Of a stretch of 64,000 nt of DNA, positions 8,983 through 16,618 are shown one piece after another. This DNA comes from Candidatus Gastranaerophilales bacterium. Its GTDB lineage: Bacteria; Cyanobacteriota; Vampirovibrionia; Gastranaerophilales; Gastranaerophilaceae. Where the stretch lies: NCBI GenBank assembly GCA_910587815.1, contig CAJUNK010000012.1, positions 16,596-80,595 on the forward strand. Reading direction: 5' to 3'. Position 1 is the first letter of the stretch, and each line of letters opens with the position of its first letter. The notes beneath the pieces were generated by a model. That model was not told where the DNA came from and ran no database searches. It saw only the letters and a program-made list of their open reading frames with translations. Position numbers and translations under genes: made by a program.

Positions 8983-9530
8983 TATATATTCAATTTGCAT
9001 TGCCCGGATGGGTTTAAATCTTCAAAAATAAAGCATTTTGGCAAAAAATCCACACAAAAATATGCGGCCAAAAAATTTATTTGCTTGTCTTTGGGGGAAT
9101 TTTTAAATGTCATACGCTTATTAAAAGATAAAATCTGAAAATTTCTATTTTTAAAAACCTGAGCAGGTGCTGCATCATTAAGCCAGGTTATGGGCAATAA
9201 AAGCGCAAAAGGTTTATTAAATGATAACGCGCGCTCAACAATTCCCCTTTTATTTGTAAATGGCGGGTTTGAAATTAAAATATCCCAATTTTCGGGCTGA
9301 TATGTGTAAAAATCTTGGCCGGTTTCGATACTTGAATAAACAACATTAAAACCGTTTTCAGTGAATACTTTTACAAATTCTGATGATTCTGTATCAAACG
9401 GGCACCAGATTATTTTTTCCCTAAAAGGTTTTAAAAAATTAAGAAGGGGTAAAACCCCTTCTTTTTTAGTGTATAATTCATCATTGCGGCCTTTGGATGC
9501 GTGAACATATTTTGTACCGTTGTTTAACAT
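8982..9530 (-). CDS. Phage N6-adenine-type DNA methyltransferase
   Basis: 182 residues. The catalytic motif of amino-methyltransferases is present as S-N-P-P-F (ILISNPPFTNKRGIVERAL), preceded by a WCPFDTESSEFVKVF strand-loop and VVYSSIETGQDFY. It fits small phage Dam-like or adenine-specific methyltransferase-like proteins. No target-recognition domain or restriction partner is visible, so it is probably an orphan enzyme protecting phage DNA or affecting transcription. Its start overlaps the end of the LuxR-type gene. Confidence 0.6.
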   Translation of the reverse strand: MLNNGTKYVHASKGRNDELYTKKEGVLPLLNFLKPFREKIIWCPFDTESSEFVKVFTENGFNVVYSSIETGQDFYTYQPENWDILISNPPFTNKRGIVERALSFNKPFALLLPITWLNDAAPAQVFKNRNFQILSFNKRMTFKNSPKDKQINFLAAYFCVDFLPKCFIFEDLNPSGQCKLNI

Positions 9531-9727
9531 TTGCCTATGTTCCTGTAATGAAAGCGGATTAATTCAGGAATAGAATTTATCCCAAGCTTGCTATAGATAT
9601 TGCCAAGATGCTGCCTGATTGTAGCTTCTGAAAGATGAATTTTCTTTGCTGCATCTTTTATCCTCACATTTTCAAAAACAAAAATATTGTAAACTTCTTT
9701 TTCCCGTTCCGTTAATTCAAAATTCAT
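9524..9727 (-). CDS. Stand-alone LuxR/GerE-type HTH regulator
   Basis: 67 residues, almost only the LuxR C-terminal helix-turn-helix: LTEREKEVYNIFVFENVRIK, then AAKKIHLSEATIRQHLGNIY and SKLGI, matching the family consensus closely. There is no receiver or ligand domain. Such minimal GerE proteins can act as transcription activators. It sits in the early leftward operon and overlaps both neighbours by a few bases. Regulated targets are unknown. Confidence 0.8.
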   Translation of the reverse strand: MNFELTEREKEVYNIFVFENVRIKDAAKKIHLSEATIRQHLGNIYSKLGINSIPELIRFHYRNIGKC

Positions 9728-9987
9728 CGGTTTAAATCTCCTACTTCTATCTTAAATAAGCCTATTATCGATGCATTTCTTTGCTTCACAGCTTTTTTAT
9801 ATAGCTGTTTTATTATGCAATCTTCCCACTCGCTGCATTTTATTGGTGCGGGTGCTGTGGCAGGGGCTATTTTAAAATGCTCTAACGCGTATGGATTGCA
9901 ACTGCCGCAAAAATGTATAGTTGCTTTTTTGCCCCTAAACCACACCTCACGGCAACTTGGGCAGTTTTTGACGATGTATTTACTCAT
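9724..9987 (-). CDS. Small zinc-ribbon-like phage protein
   Basis: 87 residues. Two cysteine pairs near the N-terminus (NCPSCREVW and HFCGSCNPY) form a likely zinc knuckle, followed by an Ala/Pro linker and a helical basic C-terminus. Overlaps the previous gene by ATGA-type coupling. No specific function can be assigned. Confidence 0.6.
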   Translation of the reverse strand: MSKYIVKNCPSCREVWFRGKKATIHFCGSCNPYALEHFKIAPATAPAPIKCSEWEDCIIKQLYKKAVKQRNASIIGLFKIEVGDLNR

Positions 9988-10543
9988 CTTTTACCTCGTT
10001 GATTATGGCTAAAAGTAATTTATGGTCGTTATATGCAGTATAATCGTATTTGTCTCTACATTTGTCAGCATTTTTGCAAAGTGCACATATATCTTGATTG
10101 TCGCAATGATTAATTATTTCCTCAATATCCTTTAATGCTTGCTTGGAGCGGTCTGACTTCTTTATTAAATCTTTTTCCCAATCCTCAAAACCATCTACAA
10201 AACTTTCAAACCAGTTTTTAGAATAAACATAACACATCTGATGTTTAACGAAATCTTTGAAGCTTATATTTTCCTTTTTCAGCTCCTCGTTCTCTGCTTT
10301 GAGGGTTTTAATTTGAAAATCTGAATTATCAAGAAAGCCTTTTTGAATTTCCAAGGCTTTTTGTTGGGTTTCGCATTCCTGTTCTTTGCGCTGGAGTTGC
10401 TTGTAATAGCAATTAGGATAATCCTTACAATGGTCGTCGTAGTTGTGGCACCATTCTAAAACCTTTTTGTTGCTTAAGCGTAAGCCGAAATCTTCGCACC
10501 CGCTCACATCAACCCCATCAATTATTATTTCTTTATTCGTCAT
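9980..10543 (-). CDS. Coiled-coil, cysteine-rich phage hypothetical protein
   Basis: 187 residues. The N-terminal part has CHNYDDHCKDYPNCYYKQLQ, then a coiled coil (residues about 50-95, QRKEQECETQQKALEIQK and LKAENEELKKEN), then a second cysteine cluster (CDNQDICALCKNADKCRDKY). This layout is common in phage early regions with unknown role. It starts 11 bases inside the upstream DnaJ-finger ORF. Confidence 0.55.
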   Translation of the reverse strand: MTNKEIIIDGVDVSGCEDFGLRLSNKKVLEWCHNYDDHCKDYPNCYYKQLQRKEQECETQQKALEIQKGFLDNSDFQIKTLKAENEELKKENISFKDFVKHQMCYVYSKNWFESFVDGFEDWEKDLIKKSDRSKQALKDIEEIINHCDNQDICALCKNADKCRDKYDYTAYNDHKLLLAIINEVKDE

Positions 10544-10709
10544 TGGTTTTTACCTTTATATATCCCTTTCCATTACAACTATCGCATATAGGTGGGTCAG
10601 ATGCTTCTATTAAAGCGCTTATACCTAAGGAGCATAGCGCCATTAATTTATGTATACGTATCACATAACCCTTACCTTTACATTTTGGACAAGTAATAAT
10701 TTGTGCCAT
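10533..10709 (-). CDS. Mini DnaJ-type zinc-finger protein (58 aa)
   Basis: A short frame starting MAQIITCPKCKGKGYVIR and ending CDSCNGKGYIKVKTNDE. The two CxxCxGxG motifs are exactly those of the DnaJ cysteine-rich zinc finger, here making up nearly the whole protein. The start ATG overlaps the stop of the upstream gene as ATGA and the stop overlaps the next start, so it fits the operon's coupling pattern. Without a J-domain it is not a co-chaperone in the usual sense; a protein- or nucleic-acid-binding zinc module is the safest reading. Confidence 0.7.
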   Translation of the reverse strand: MAQIITCPKCKGKGYVIRIHKLMALCSLGISALIEASDPPICDSCNGKGYIKVKTNDE

Positions 10710-11068
10710 CACTCTACCCCCATAATCTTGCGGACTGTAGATATGATTTCATCTGTATCGTTGTACATAAGTATTTTAAGCAATTTTTCCTTGCATTCTT
10801 CTAAAGTTTTACTAAAAATGACAAAGTTGTAATTAAGCCCTAACCTTATCAACTCCAACAATTGCCTGTCGGTGATTTCGGGGTATATTTTATGTGCAAG
10901 CTTGCTATACTTGCAATTTTCACATTTAAGTGTTTCGTTTTCCATTGCGGGACAAACATCTGTGCCAATTTCATAACCTTTTTTGATGTTGATAAAACTA
11001 CAATCGGTTAATTCTATTGGTTCAATCCCAAATGCTTTATAAAATTCAAGTTCAGTTTGTGTAGGCAT
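10709..11068 (-). CDS. Phage hypothetical protein with cysteine cluster
   Basis: 119 residues: MPTQTELEFYKAFGIEP start, a cysteine cluster (VCPAMENETLKCENCKYSKL) around residues 39-57, then a helical C-terminus (TDRQLLELIRLGLNYNFVIF). Tight overlaps at both ends place it in the early operon. No recognised function. Confidence 0.55.
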   Translation of the reverse strand: MPTQTELEFYKAFGIEPIELTDCSFINIKKGYEIGTDVCPAMENETLKCENCKYSKLAHKIYPEITDRQLLELIRLGLNYNFVIFSKTLEECKEKLLKILMYNDTDEIISTVRKIMGVE

Positions 11069-11225
11069 TAGATTTCCTCGCTTTCTGTCTACTTTCTATG
11101 TATTTTTGCCATTTATTAGGTATTACTTCAATCAGCAAAACTATCCAAATCCCTGCTATAAATAGAATAGATGCAGCGCATATAATTGCAAAACACAACT
11201 TGCAAGATACAATAAATATTTCCAT
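11052..11225 (-). CDS. Small single-span membrane protein (57 aa)
   Basis: The frame begins MEIFIVSCKLCFAIICAASI and continues through LFIAGIWIVLLIEVIP before a basic tail (NKWQKYIESRQKARKSN). One or two membrane segments cover about residues 4-38, with a positive C-terminus likely cytoplasmic. Its ATG overlaps the stop of the upstream gene (ATGA) and its end overlaps the next start by 17 bases, which supports a real coupled gene. Function unknown; holin-like or exclusion roles are only guesses. Confidence 0.55.
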   Translation of the reverse strand: MEIFIVSCKLCFAIICAASILFIAGIWIVLLIEVIPNKWQKYIESRQKARKSNAYTN

Positions 11226-11608
11226 CATCCTTCCAATATCTCCTTAATCTGTTGTCTTTGAGCAGGGGTAAAATCTGTATAGCAACTTCTCGCCAATGTA
11301 GCAAGGGCTTTTCCGAAGTCTAAACCTATAAAGCTTTTATGAGGTTTGTTTACTATATCAAGTTTGCAAAATATATTGCCGTTTTCCGTTCTAGGCGCAG
11401 AAATCACAATATCTATAAAATTAAGTATGTATATCAACAAGTCTGTTTGTTTTTTTGGGGTAAAGAGTGGAAATCTCTTACCCCTCTTACAGTACATTTT
11501 ATTGCTGTCGTAAAACGAACAGTAAACACAACTAAAATTTTTGGGGCTAATACAAGATAGCTTTTTCTTAACCCCATACTTTTCCATCATTTCTTCAATC
11601 GGGTTCAT
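11225..11608 (-). CDS. Phage hypothetical protein
   Basis: 127 residues. A CVYCSFYDSNKMYCKRGKRF segment gives a four-cysteine-like cluster near the N-terminus, followed by a hydrophobic strand region (LLIYILNFIDIVISA) and a C-terminus FTPAQRQQIKEILEG. Coupled to both neighbours by short overlaps. No recognised domain. Confidence 0.5.
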   Translation of the reverse strand: MNPIEEMMEKYGVKKKLSCISPKNFSCVYCSFYDSNKMYCKRGKRFPLFTPKKQTDLLIYILNFIDIVISAPRTENGNIFCKLDIVNKPHKSFIGLDFGKALATLARSCYTDFTPAQRQQIKEILEG

Positions 11609-12690
11609 TGTTGCTCCTTTGCAAGCTCTACTATTTTTCTTATCAATTCATATACAACATTCACCGTAACAGAGTTGCCCGCTATTTTATAAAGCTGGGC
11701 ATCTGAAATTCCTTCTCTGCCTTTTTTAACCACCTCATCGGAAAAACCTTGCAATCTGAAACATTCAAGCGGGGTTAAACGGCGAATAGAACCAACTGTA
11801 CCGCAAAATCCTTCAGTTGAAATTTTCGCGTTATAAACATCAATTAAAAGGTTGTTATATTCCCATTGGTTTTTTGTTATTGTAGGACACTCTTTTTTAA
11901 TTCCGCCTTTATTGTTGCCTCTTGGAAGCTGATATATTTTAAAGCCTTCGCCTTTATTTGTAGTAACAGCAGGAGAAATGCCAGCGATACTATAAACATT
12001 ACCGTTTTGCCCCCTATTGCTAGGATTGATGTTTGTTATACATTTAATAAAATTACCGCTCCAGTTTGCATAATCTCTGGCTTTCAAGGTTGAAGTAATG
12101 TTGTATACTTCTTTTTGATTCTCTCCGGTTTTATTATAAAGTTGGCTTGTTTGTCTGATAGGAAATATTTTTCCGATACCGAATTTTCGAGGATAGCCGA
12201 TAATGAAGACACGTTCTCTGTTTTGTGGAACTGAGAAGTATTTAGAATTAAGTACACCCCATTCGATACTATAAATCCCAATGTCGGAGAGAATTTTAAG
12301 TATTGTTTGGAAAGTTTTTCCATTTTCATGATTAAGTAAGCCTTTAACGTTTTCGAGTATAAAATATCGGGGTCTTTTGTCTGATAAAATCCTTGCAACG
12401 TCAAAAAACAAAGTGCCTCTGGTGTCTTTAAATCCTTGCCGTTTGCCTGCAATTGAGAAAGCTTGGCAAGGAAATCCTGCAAACAAAATGTTGAAGTCGG
12501 GTAACTTTCCAGTATTAATTTTTGTTGCATCATTGAAATATAACTCCTCTGTTGTATTAAATGCTTGTCTATAAAATTTCTCTGCCCATTTATCAATCTC
12601 ACAATGAGCAACTATTCTTATACCTGCTTTTTCTGCCCCCTGTCGGAACCCACCACCACCAGAAAACAAATCAAATGCTTCTAGTTTCAT
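11605..12690 (-). CDS. DNA (cytosine-5-)-methyltransferase
   Basis: 361 residues from the ATG at 12690, which has GGGAG just upstream; an in-frame start 12 bases earlier is less likely. It methylates cytosine C5 in DNA. Motif I is FDLFSGGGGFRQGAEKAG, motif IV with the catalytic cysteine is FAGFPCQAFSIAGKRQGF, motif VI is ENVKGLLNHENG, motif VIII is QNRERVFIIGY, and motifs IX-X are near RRLTPLECFRLQGF and YKIAGNSVTVNV. It is a complete Dcm/HhaI-type enzyme without a visible restriction partner, so probably an orphan phage methylase against host restriction. Confidence 0.93.
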   Translation of the reverse strand: MKLEAFDLFSGGGGFRQGAEKAGIRIVAHCEIDKWAEKFYRQAFNTTEELYFNDATKINTGKLPDFNILFAGFPCQAFSIAGKRQGFKDTRGTLFFDVARILSDKRPRYFILENVKGLLNHENGKTFQTILKILSDIGIYSIEWGVLNSKYFSVPQNRERVFIIGYPRKFGIGKIFPIRQTSQLYNKTGENQKEVYNITSTLKARDYANWSGNFIKCITNINPSNRGQNGNVYSIAGISPAVTTNKGEGFKIYQLPRGNNKGGIKKECPTITKNQWEYNNLLIDVYNAKISTEGFCGTVGSIRRLTPLECFRLQGFSDEVVKKGREGISDAQLYKIAGNSVTVNVVYELIRKIVELAKEQQ

Positions 12691-12787
12691 CACTACTCCC
12701 ACACCCAGCCGTCATAGTCACAGATGGATTGTTTTCAATTCCGCACAATTCACATATCTGTTGTGATAATGTTTTTTCTTTAGTCAT
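12671..12787 (-). CDS. Possible small coupled protein (38 aa)
   Basis: A short frame starting MTKEKTLSQQICELCGIENN. Its ATG overlaps the stop of the pentapeptide-repeat gene by 8 bases, and its end overlaps the methyltransferase start. The coupling and the CELCG knuckle argue for a real gene, but it is too short to be sure. Confidence 0.4.
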   Translation of the reverse strand: MTKEKTLSQQICELCGIENNPSVTMTAGCGSSDETRSI

Positions 12788-13274
12788 TTTCTTCCTCCAA
12801 CCTCAATTCTGCTAATTTTGCCATCATCTGATAGCATTTTCCATGTTTGTTATTGCCGTGAGTTTCTTTAACTTGCTTTTTAAAGGCTTTAATTGTACCC
12901 CAAAAACAGCCGCATTGAACCACAATGCCAATTTCAGTTAAGAAAAACAGAGTGTGGCGGTTTTCACTTCCAAACCTTTCAAATAAGCACCAATCTTGAA
13001 TTTTAAGCTTTTTAGGGCAATTTTTTGGTTTTCCTTCAAGAAGGTCAGCACCATAAAGGTCAGCACCGCGAAGGTCAGCACCATAAAGGTCAGCACCATA
13101 AAGGTCAGCACCATAAAGGTCAGCACCGCGAAGGTCAGCACCATAAAGGTCAGCACCGTACGGAAAACTTAAGCGTTGCTCCTTCATTATTTTTACAAGC
13201 TTTGGCAGGGTTGACCAGTGGCATTTATGTTCAATATTCAGTGTAAATAATTTAACGTTTTTTATAAAAATCAT
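12780..13274 (-). CDS. Pentapeptide-repeat protein
   Basis: 164 residues. Residues about 39-78 are eight uninterrupted pentapeptides of the A-D-L-(Y/R)-G type, which fold into a right-handed quadrilateral beta-helix. The N-terminal 38 residues and the C-terminal half (WCLFERFGSENRHTLFFLTE; QVKETHGNNKHGKCYQMMAK) are non-repeat. Some pentapeptide proteins mimic DNA and bind gyrase; with only two coils here, such a role is speculative. It is coupled by ATGA to the upstream gene. At DNA level the repeats are nearly perfect, so copy number may change by slippage without frame loss. Confidence 0.8.
   Translation of the reverse strand: MIFIKNVKLFTLNIEHKCHWSTLPKLVKIMKEQRLSFPYGADLYGADLRGADLYGADLYGADLYGADLRGADLYGADLLEGKPKNCPKKLKIQDWCLFERFGSENRHTLFFLTEIGIVVQCGCFWGTIKAFKKQVKETHGNNKHGKCYQMMAKLAELRLEEEND
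13041..13160. repeat. Eight tandem 15-bp repeats
   Basis: Unit AAGGTCAGCACC followed by ATA, GCG or GTA, repeated eight times without gap. Because the unit is 15 bp it encodes one pentapeptide, so expansion or contraction keeps the reading frame. Confidence 0.95.
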
Positions 13275-13456
13275 TTTAAATCCTCTTTCTTTCTAAATAG
13301 CGCGCAAACCCAGTTAGTATCCCTGTATGCTGCACCTTTTGCCTTTGTGCAGGTTATTAGTTCAGGAAAAAGCGTACCAATAGAATTTGCACAATTTTTA
13401 CATATTCGGCTCAAATCCGCTTGGGGAGCAGTACGCCCTGTGTTTTCATTAAGCAT
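13271..13456 (-). CDS. Small cysteine-containing phage protein
   Basis: 61 residues from the ATG at 13456, chosen because GGAGGGG lies just upstream; a start 12 bases earlier would overlap that site. The sequence has ICKNCANSIG, a later ITCTKAKG and a WVCALFRKK end, a four-cysteine pattern likely to bind zinc. Early operon member of unknown function. Confidence 0.55.
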   Translation of the reverse strand: MLNENTGRTAPQADLSRICKNCANSIGTLFPELITCTKAKGAAYRDTNWVCALFRKKEDLK

Positions 13457-13754
13457 ATTCCCCTCCAAAGAACTTGAAATCTGTGTATTTATCGGTGTTT
13501 AGCGTATATTCGATATAGTTTGTGTTTTGACCCCATCGGTCCTTGCCTTTTTTAGGCACGCTTTCAATTGGGATATTTTCCTTATCCCTTAAATCCTTTA
13601 TTCTTCTTGGCCCTGCTGCAATTCCAAGCGCGTAAACACAATCATTCACTGTGATTTTACCGAATTTTTCAAGGCAATAAAGGATTCTATCCCTTTGCAG
13701 TTTTATCTTTTTCAGGTTTTCTCTGTCTTTATCCGTTAAAAGCTTTGCAAGCAT
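13449..13754 (-). CDS. Winged-helix-like phage protein
   Basis: 101 residues. DRILYCLEKFGKITVNDCVY followed by ALGIAAGPRRIKDLRDKENI looks like the helix-turn-helix of phage 'helix-turn-helix domain' early proteins, followed by a beta wing (TNYIEYTLNT). It probably binds DNA. Located just downstream of replication-type genes and coupled to both neighbours. Confidence 0.5.
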   Translation of the reverse strand: MLAKLLTDKDRENLKKIKLQRDRILYCLEKFGKITVNDCVYALGIAAGPRRIKDLRDKENIPIESVPKKGKDRWGQNTNYIEYTLNTDKYTDFKFFGGEYA

Positions 13755-14167
13755 TATCCTGTCCTCCTCAGTTTTCGCCCGCTAATTGCTTCATATTTTG
13801 CCATACATTCCCTCATAGCACTGTGGCACGCATCAAAATTAGCCTCAAAAAAGGCTGTACTGTCTTCCTTTACCCTTATGGCTTCGCAAGTGTTTCCAAA
13901 GGTAGCAGGAATATGGTTTTTCTTTTTTTGTTCTTTTTCCCTTTCAACAAACTGATACATCAGCCATTTTGGCCCGGGGAGTGTATCTCTTGATGCGTAT
14001 TTCTCCAAAACACAGTCCGCAAGATAGTTAAAATCGCAAATTTCGGGCATTGTGTCATACCGCTTTTTAATCTCAATTTGTTTGCTTTCTGGCACTTTGA
14101 ATTCTTCAAAAAGCCAATTAACAAAATCATCCCGCGTTTTGAGCGGGGGGAGCTTTTCCCTTTTCAT
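13754..14167 (-). CDS. Phage replication-region hypothetical protein
   Basis: 137 residues, helical and charged (LPPLKTRDDFVNWLFEEFKV; MPEICDFNYLADCVLEKYAS), ending in a basic SGRKLRRTG. Its start lies inside the end of the upstream replisome-organiser-like gene, suggesting translational coupling. Position suggests a helper in replication initiation, such as a helicase-loading factor, but no P-loop or other motif is visible. Confidence 0.45.
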   Translation of the reverse strand: MKREKLPPLKTRDDFVNWLFEEFKVPESKQIEIKKRYDTMPEICDFNYLADCVLEKYASRDTLPGPKWLMYQFVEREKEQKKKNHIPATFGNTCEAIRVKEDSTAFFEANFDACHSAMRECMAKYEAISGRKLRRTG

Positions 14168-14732
14168 TTGATTTTTGTTTCCTTTCGTTTTCTAAATCCT
14201 GCCTAAATTGCTGCATTCTGGCTTCTTTTTCTGATGCCGAAAAAGAAGAAAAAGAAAAATTCTCCTTCTCCCCAGATTTATCACTTTCAGCGAAAGATGT
14301 AGGGAGTATCTTTTCTTTTTCTTTTCCTTTTACATTTACATTTTCTTTTGGGGGAACTGGTTCCCCACTAGTGGGGAACTCTTTGCCAAAAACCTCCCTG
14401 TAGTCTGCATTTATGTATCTAAATGCAGATGGTTTTTTAATAGTTTGATGTTTTAAAAAATTTTTTATTAAAATATATTCTTCATCATTAAAAATTCCAA
14501 AAAACACCATTTTTTTTTCTATTAAAATATTTAGTGCATCTTTTATTTGACTATTTGTTACAGAAGCATATGGGAATATATTGCTTTGCAAATATTTAAT
14601 ATCGGCTCGGCATACGCCCGAATCATCGGCAAAATTCCAGGTGCCAATAAATAACAGTTGCACAATTGGAGGCGAACTGTTTGTTTTTTTATCACACCAG
14701 AATTCGACCTTTATCATTCTGTTTCTTGCCAT
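14127..14732 (-). CDS. Replication initiation / replisome-organiser-like protein
   Basis: 201 residues. The N-terminus (MARNRMIKVEFWCDKKTNSS; LLFIGTWNFADDSGVCRADI) through LIEKKMVFFGIFNDEEYILI and KNFLKHQTIKKPS matches the winged-helix origin-binding domain of phage replisome organisers (DnaD/O-protein style). The C-terminal third is low-complexity Lys/Glu/Ser. It probably recruits host helicase to the phage origin. The origin itself was not located; the low-complexity coding end (14200-14340) is a candidate, as in phages whose origin lies inside this gene. Confidence 0.6.
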   Translation of the reverse strand: MARNRMIKVEFWCDKKTNSSPPIVQLLFIGTWNFADDSGVCRADIKYLQSNIFPYASVTNSQIKDALNILIEKKMVFFGIFNDEEYILIKNFLKHQTIKKPSAFRYINADYREVFGKEFPTSGEPVPPKENVNVKGKEKEKILPTSFAESDKSGEKENFSFSSFSASEKEARMQQFRQDLENERKQKSNEKGKAPPAQNAG

Positions 14733-14734
14733 TC

Positions 14735-14986
14735 TTAAATTCTTTCTAATTTCATTCTGTAGCTTGCCTCTATAAGCCTTTCTGTGCTTGGCTTACCTAG
14801 TCTTTTTACCATCTCCAAAACAGATGCTTTCATTTGGCATTTTGGGTAGTTTTCAAATTGGTTATAAAAACATCCTTCGCATCTGCAGCTCCTTAAATAG
14901 CATTCAACACCGGCCTTTGACCAGTGTTCACCGTGAAATACAAATTTGCCAAGGTCGTTATAACCTGTAATTTCTCCTTGCGGCAT
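14735..14986 (-). CDS. Small cysteine-rich phage protein
   Basis: 83 residues. GVECYLRSCRCEGCFYNQFE carries CxxxxCxCxxC, plus PKCQMK, suggesting a metal site. The C-terminal half is helical (LEMVKRLGKPSTERLIEASY). AAAGGAT lies upstream of the ATG. It sits between the exonuclease and replication genes. Confidence 0.5.
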   Translation of the reverse strand: MPQGEITGYNDLGKFVFHGEHWSKAGVECYLRSCRCEGCFYNQFENYPKCQMKASVLEMVKRLGKPSTERLIEASYRMKLERI

Positions 14987-14997
14987 AATCTATCCTT

Positions 14998-15768
14998 TTA
15001 AGTTACCAGTTCATAAGAACTTACTAATCTATCTAATTTTTTTGTGGCTCTGCAATAATCGCAAATACCACATCTTTGCGGGTTTTCCCTGCCTGATTTA
15101 ACTGCAATAATTCGTGGCATTTTAAAGGCTAATTCTCTACGTTGAAAATCTAATTGGTCATTAGGTAAAAGAATACAGGCAATATCGGGATATTTTTGCT
15201 TGTCTGCCGCAGCAATGATGCAATCTAAGGTTGCATCTGTATTTTGCTTTACAATCTCTTGATACACTGCAAGCTGCAAATCATAGCCCCAATTTTCAAT
15301 AAAGCTTTGCCTGCCACCACGAGAATAAAATATTTCACGAACCTTTTTTACAATTTTTAAATCAACAATGGCTTCTTGTTCAATATAACTATCCATTTTG
15401 ATTTTCCATTGCGCTCCAAGGAATTCACCTGTCATTATTACTTGTTTTTGTCCTGACAGACATAACATAAAAAGCTCATCCGATTCTATTTTATTAATTA
15501 CATTTTCAGCCAAAACGTATTCCGCCTTTAGAGTTCCATCTTTTTTGAATATTTCAGGTGTTCTTTGTTTAAAATCATCAAGGGTACCTTCAAAATATGA
15601 ATCTACGTATGAACCTATAAGCATTGGGGTAGATGGTTCTTCTGCCCACTCGCCGTTAATCTTTGCCATAGCGTAAGCTTCGCATTTTAAAAAATCTTTT
15701 ACCTGTGAAACGCTGAAATATTCTTGATTTGCGTTTTGAGAATAATAGTTGTTATTTGTCAGTTCCAT
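14998..15768 (-). CDS. PD-(D/E)XK exonuclease (RecE/exodeoxyribonuclease VIII-like)
   Basis: 256 residues. It fits the phage PDDEXK exonucleases (DUF3799/RecE type) that resect double-strand ends for recombination. Visible: N-terminal YFSVSQVKDFLKCEAYAMAK with MLIGSYVDSYFEG, then the catalytic core WKIKMDSYIEQEAIVDLKIV (D...DLK) and the downstream helix GYDLQLAVYQEIVKQ. A cysteine set (CGICDYCRATKKL) near the end with a Cys upstream may bind an iron-sulfur cluster, as in AddB-type nucleases. It overlaps the next upstream gene by 17 bases; the two probably form a recombination pair. Confidence 0.8.
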   Translation of the reverse strand: MELTNNNYYSQNANQEYFSVSQVKDFLKCEAYAMAKINGEWAEEPSTPMLIGSYVDSYFEGTLDDFKQRTPEIFKKDGTLKAEYVLAENVINKIESDELFMLCLSGQKQVIMTGEFLGAQWKIKMDSYIEQEAIVDLKIVKKVREIFYSRGGRQSFIENWGYDLQLAVYQEIVKQNTDATLDCIIAAADKQKYPDIACILLPNDQLDFQRRELAFKMPRIIAVKSGRENPQRCGICDYCRATKKLDRLVSSYELVT

Positions 15769-16591
15769 CAGATTTTACCTTTAATTTTGATTCCTGTATT
15801 TGTTTTTCGACCTGTGTGGGTATTTCAAAATACTGCTCAATGGGTGCAAAATTATTTTTTATGGAATTATATACTGCACCCAAATCAACTAAATTTTTTG
15901 GTATAAAATTATCAGTTTTAGTTCCTATACGCTTTTCAATCATATCTTGGGTAACACCTAAATCCTGAAATTTTTTAATCATATCCATGATGCGTTCTTT
16001 AAGAGGCTTTGTATTATCACCTTCAATGGTTTTATCGCATTCCTTTAGGAAATCTTCTATAATATCTGTAGGCACGATTCCTAAAATACAAGCTCTTAAA
16101 CGTCTTGCTCCATCGTTTGCAACTTTCTCGTAAATATCTCTTGGCTCGGTTAAAACTTCATTGCCGTTTTTCTTTGAATACCTTATATGTGGAACTTTGA
16201 ATATACGCTCTTGGCGCACATTGTTTTCTAAATCCCAAGCGTATGCCATTACTTCTGAAAAGTGCTCTATGGAATTTTGAGAAAGCTCCTTGATGCCAAA
16301 ACTGATGTTGCCCCAATATTTGGCAACGGTTTCAGCTGTACGAATTGAAGGCCCTTTTACTTGTTGGCCTCCTCTTGGATATGAGTAACTGGCTTTTTCT
16401 GCCAAGCTTAATCTTTTTGCAGATTCCATAATTTTGCGTGTGGCAGAAATTTCATCACGCGGAAAACGCCTTGCCATAAAAATAGCGCCTTGAACTTCTT
16501 GCAGAGCCCGCGATTTTTCTATTTCCTGTCCTACTGATGTCGGAAAATGAGTGACTTTGGATTGTTCCGTTTCTATTATTTGATTTTGCAT
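15752..16591 (-). CDS. Conserved phage recombination-region protein, candidate annealing partner
   Basis: 279 residues. Recognisable blocks include ALQEVQGAIFMARRFPRDEI, YPRGGQQVKGPSIRTAETVA, VMAYAWDLENNVRQERIFKV and the strongly conserved-looking TEPRDIYEKVANDGARRLRA-CILGIVP. Proteins with these blocks usually lie next to phage exonucleases. That position suggests a single-strand annealing role analogous to RecT/Erf, but I do not see a RecT or Rad52 motif. Good Shine-Dalgarno (AAGAAAGG). This would be the first gene of its transcript after the hairpin-rich gap at 16619. Confidence 0.55.
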   Translation of the reverse strand: MQNQIIETEQSKVTHFPTSVGQEIEKSRALQEVQGAIFMARRFPRDEISATRKIMESAKRLSLAEKASYSYPRGGQQVKGPSIRTAETVAKYWGNISFGIKELSQNSIEHFSEVMAYAWDLENNVRQERIFKVPHIRYSKKNGNEVLTEPRDIYEKVANDGARRLRACILGIVPTDIIEDFLKECDKTIEGDNTKPLKERIMDMIKKFQDLGVTQDMIEKRIGTKTDNFIPKNLVDLGAVYNSIKNNFAPIEQYFEIPTQVEKQIQESKLKVKSDGTDK

Positions 16592-16618
16592 TTTTTAACC
16601 TTTCTTATAAAATAATCT

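Noticed and set aside
12084..12611. 175-residue frame opposite phase inside the cytosine methyltransferase
   Set aside because: The methyltransferase frame contains all catalytic motifs in order; the alternative is a shadow.
13041..13160. CRISPR array
   Set aside because: The repeats are 15 bp, contiguous and coding, with no spacers.
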